Source: Curtobacterium salicis (GTDB lineage Bacteria; Actinomycetota; Actinomycetes; Actinomycetales; Microbacteriaceae). Taken from it: a stretch of 64,000 nt of DNA. Positions 63,996-64,000 of this stretch are shown in pieces. The stretch lies in assembly GCF_011759505.1 (NCBI RefSeq), contig NZ_JAAOYO010000001.1, forward strand, positions 558,001-622,000, given 5' to 3'. Made by a program: the position numbers and the translations under genes. How positions within the stretch are numbered: position 1 is the stretch's first letter; each line of letters opens with the position of its first letter. Below the pieces are notes generated by a model that made no database searches, was not told the origin of the DNA, and saw nothing but the letters and a program-made list of their open reading frames with translations.

Positions 63996-64000
63996 TAGGT

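Overview
This 64 kb window comes from a chromosome of a very GC-rich actinobacterium. The gene content points to the family Microbacteriaceae, possibly a Curtobacterium-like organism: DUF3000, DUF3093, DUF3159, DUF3710 and DUF4193 proteins, SepH, a ParC/ParE pair, sigA followed by murT-gatD, many GTG starts, many GTGA/ATGA overlaps between genes, and many leaderless -10 boxes (TANNNT) placed 6-7 bases before the start codon. The genus is an inference; no rRNA gene is present to settle it.

Layout. 1-7.2 kb: accessory genes on the minus strand (MerR regulator, epimerase, membrane protein, lipoprotein, AlkZ-like winged-helix protein, esterase, YCII-like protein, GT39-like membrane glycosyltransferase). 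7.5-26 kb: a flagellar island. A 12-gene minus-strand operon (flgB flgC fliE fliF fliG fliH fliI fliJ, an NlpC/P60 hydrolase, fliK flgD flgE) and minus-strand fliA, fliC, fliD, fliS and a FliT-like gene are arranged around a divergent region from which flgN flgK flgL fliW run on the plus strand. 26-31 kb: a membrane-associated protein of unknown function, a FabH-like synthase, a ChaB/Rho-N protein, an aldo-keto reductase and the ammonium transporter amt, which has a GlnR-type operator. 31-64 kb: core genes, namely zapE, sseA-sufE, an alpha/beta hydrolase, DUF3000-rnd, fadA-fadB, dxs, acnA, DUF3159, DUF3710-dut, DUF3093, DUF4193, sepH, a phosphodiesterase-like gene, parC, parE, a small DUF7455 protein, gatD-murT-sigA, an MFS transporter, a PAC2 protein and pepA.

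How the flagellar genes work together. The window encodes the MS ring and rotor protein FliF/FliG, the export ATPase with its regulators FliH/I/J, rod and hook parts, hook-length control, hook-filament junction proteins, cap, filament, chaperones, sigma-28 and FliW. It holds no motA/B, fliL/M/N, fliO/P/Q/R, flhA/B or csrA, and the long operon ends at flgE with a hairpin, so a second locus must supply these. Four flagellar transcripts carry sigma-28-like promoters (CTWACRCC, 11-13 bases, GYCGANAR). Their leaders carry hairpins with GGA in the loop, and in three of them the loop begins ACGGA; fliC also has ACGGA at its ribosome binding site. Together with fliW this suggests a CsrA-FliW translational switch covering several flagellar operons.

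The other strong candidate for new biology is the murT-gatD pair behind sigA. GatD has no cysteine, with Val94 in the nucleophile position. MurT has lost the four-cysteine zinc ribbon and the usual KNPAG motif, but keeps its ATP-binding loop and the WxxD motif. Microbacteriaceae have type-B peptidoglycan, in which the alpha-carboxyl of D-Glu carries the cross-bridge amino acid instead of an amide. The pair may therefore have been repurposed, for example as the ligase that attaches that amino acid.

I saw no tRNA, rRNA, CRISPR array, insertion sequence, prophage or replication origin. Coordinates and motifs were read by eye; family names rest on recognised motifs and gene order, not on database searches.
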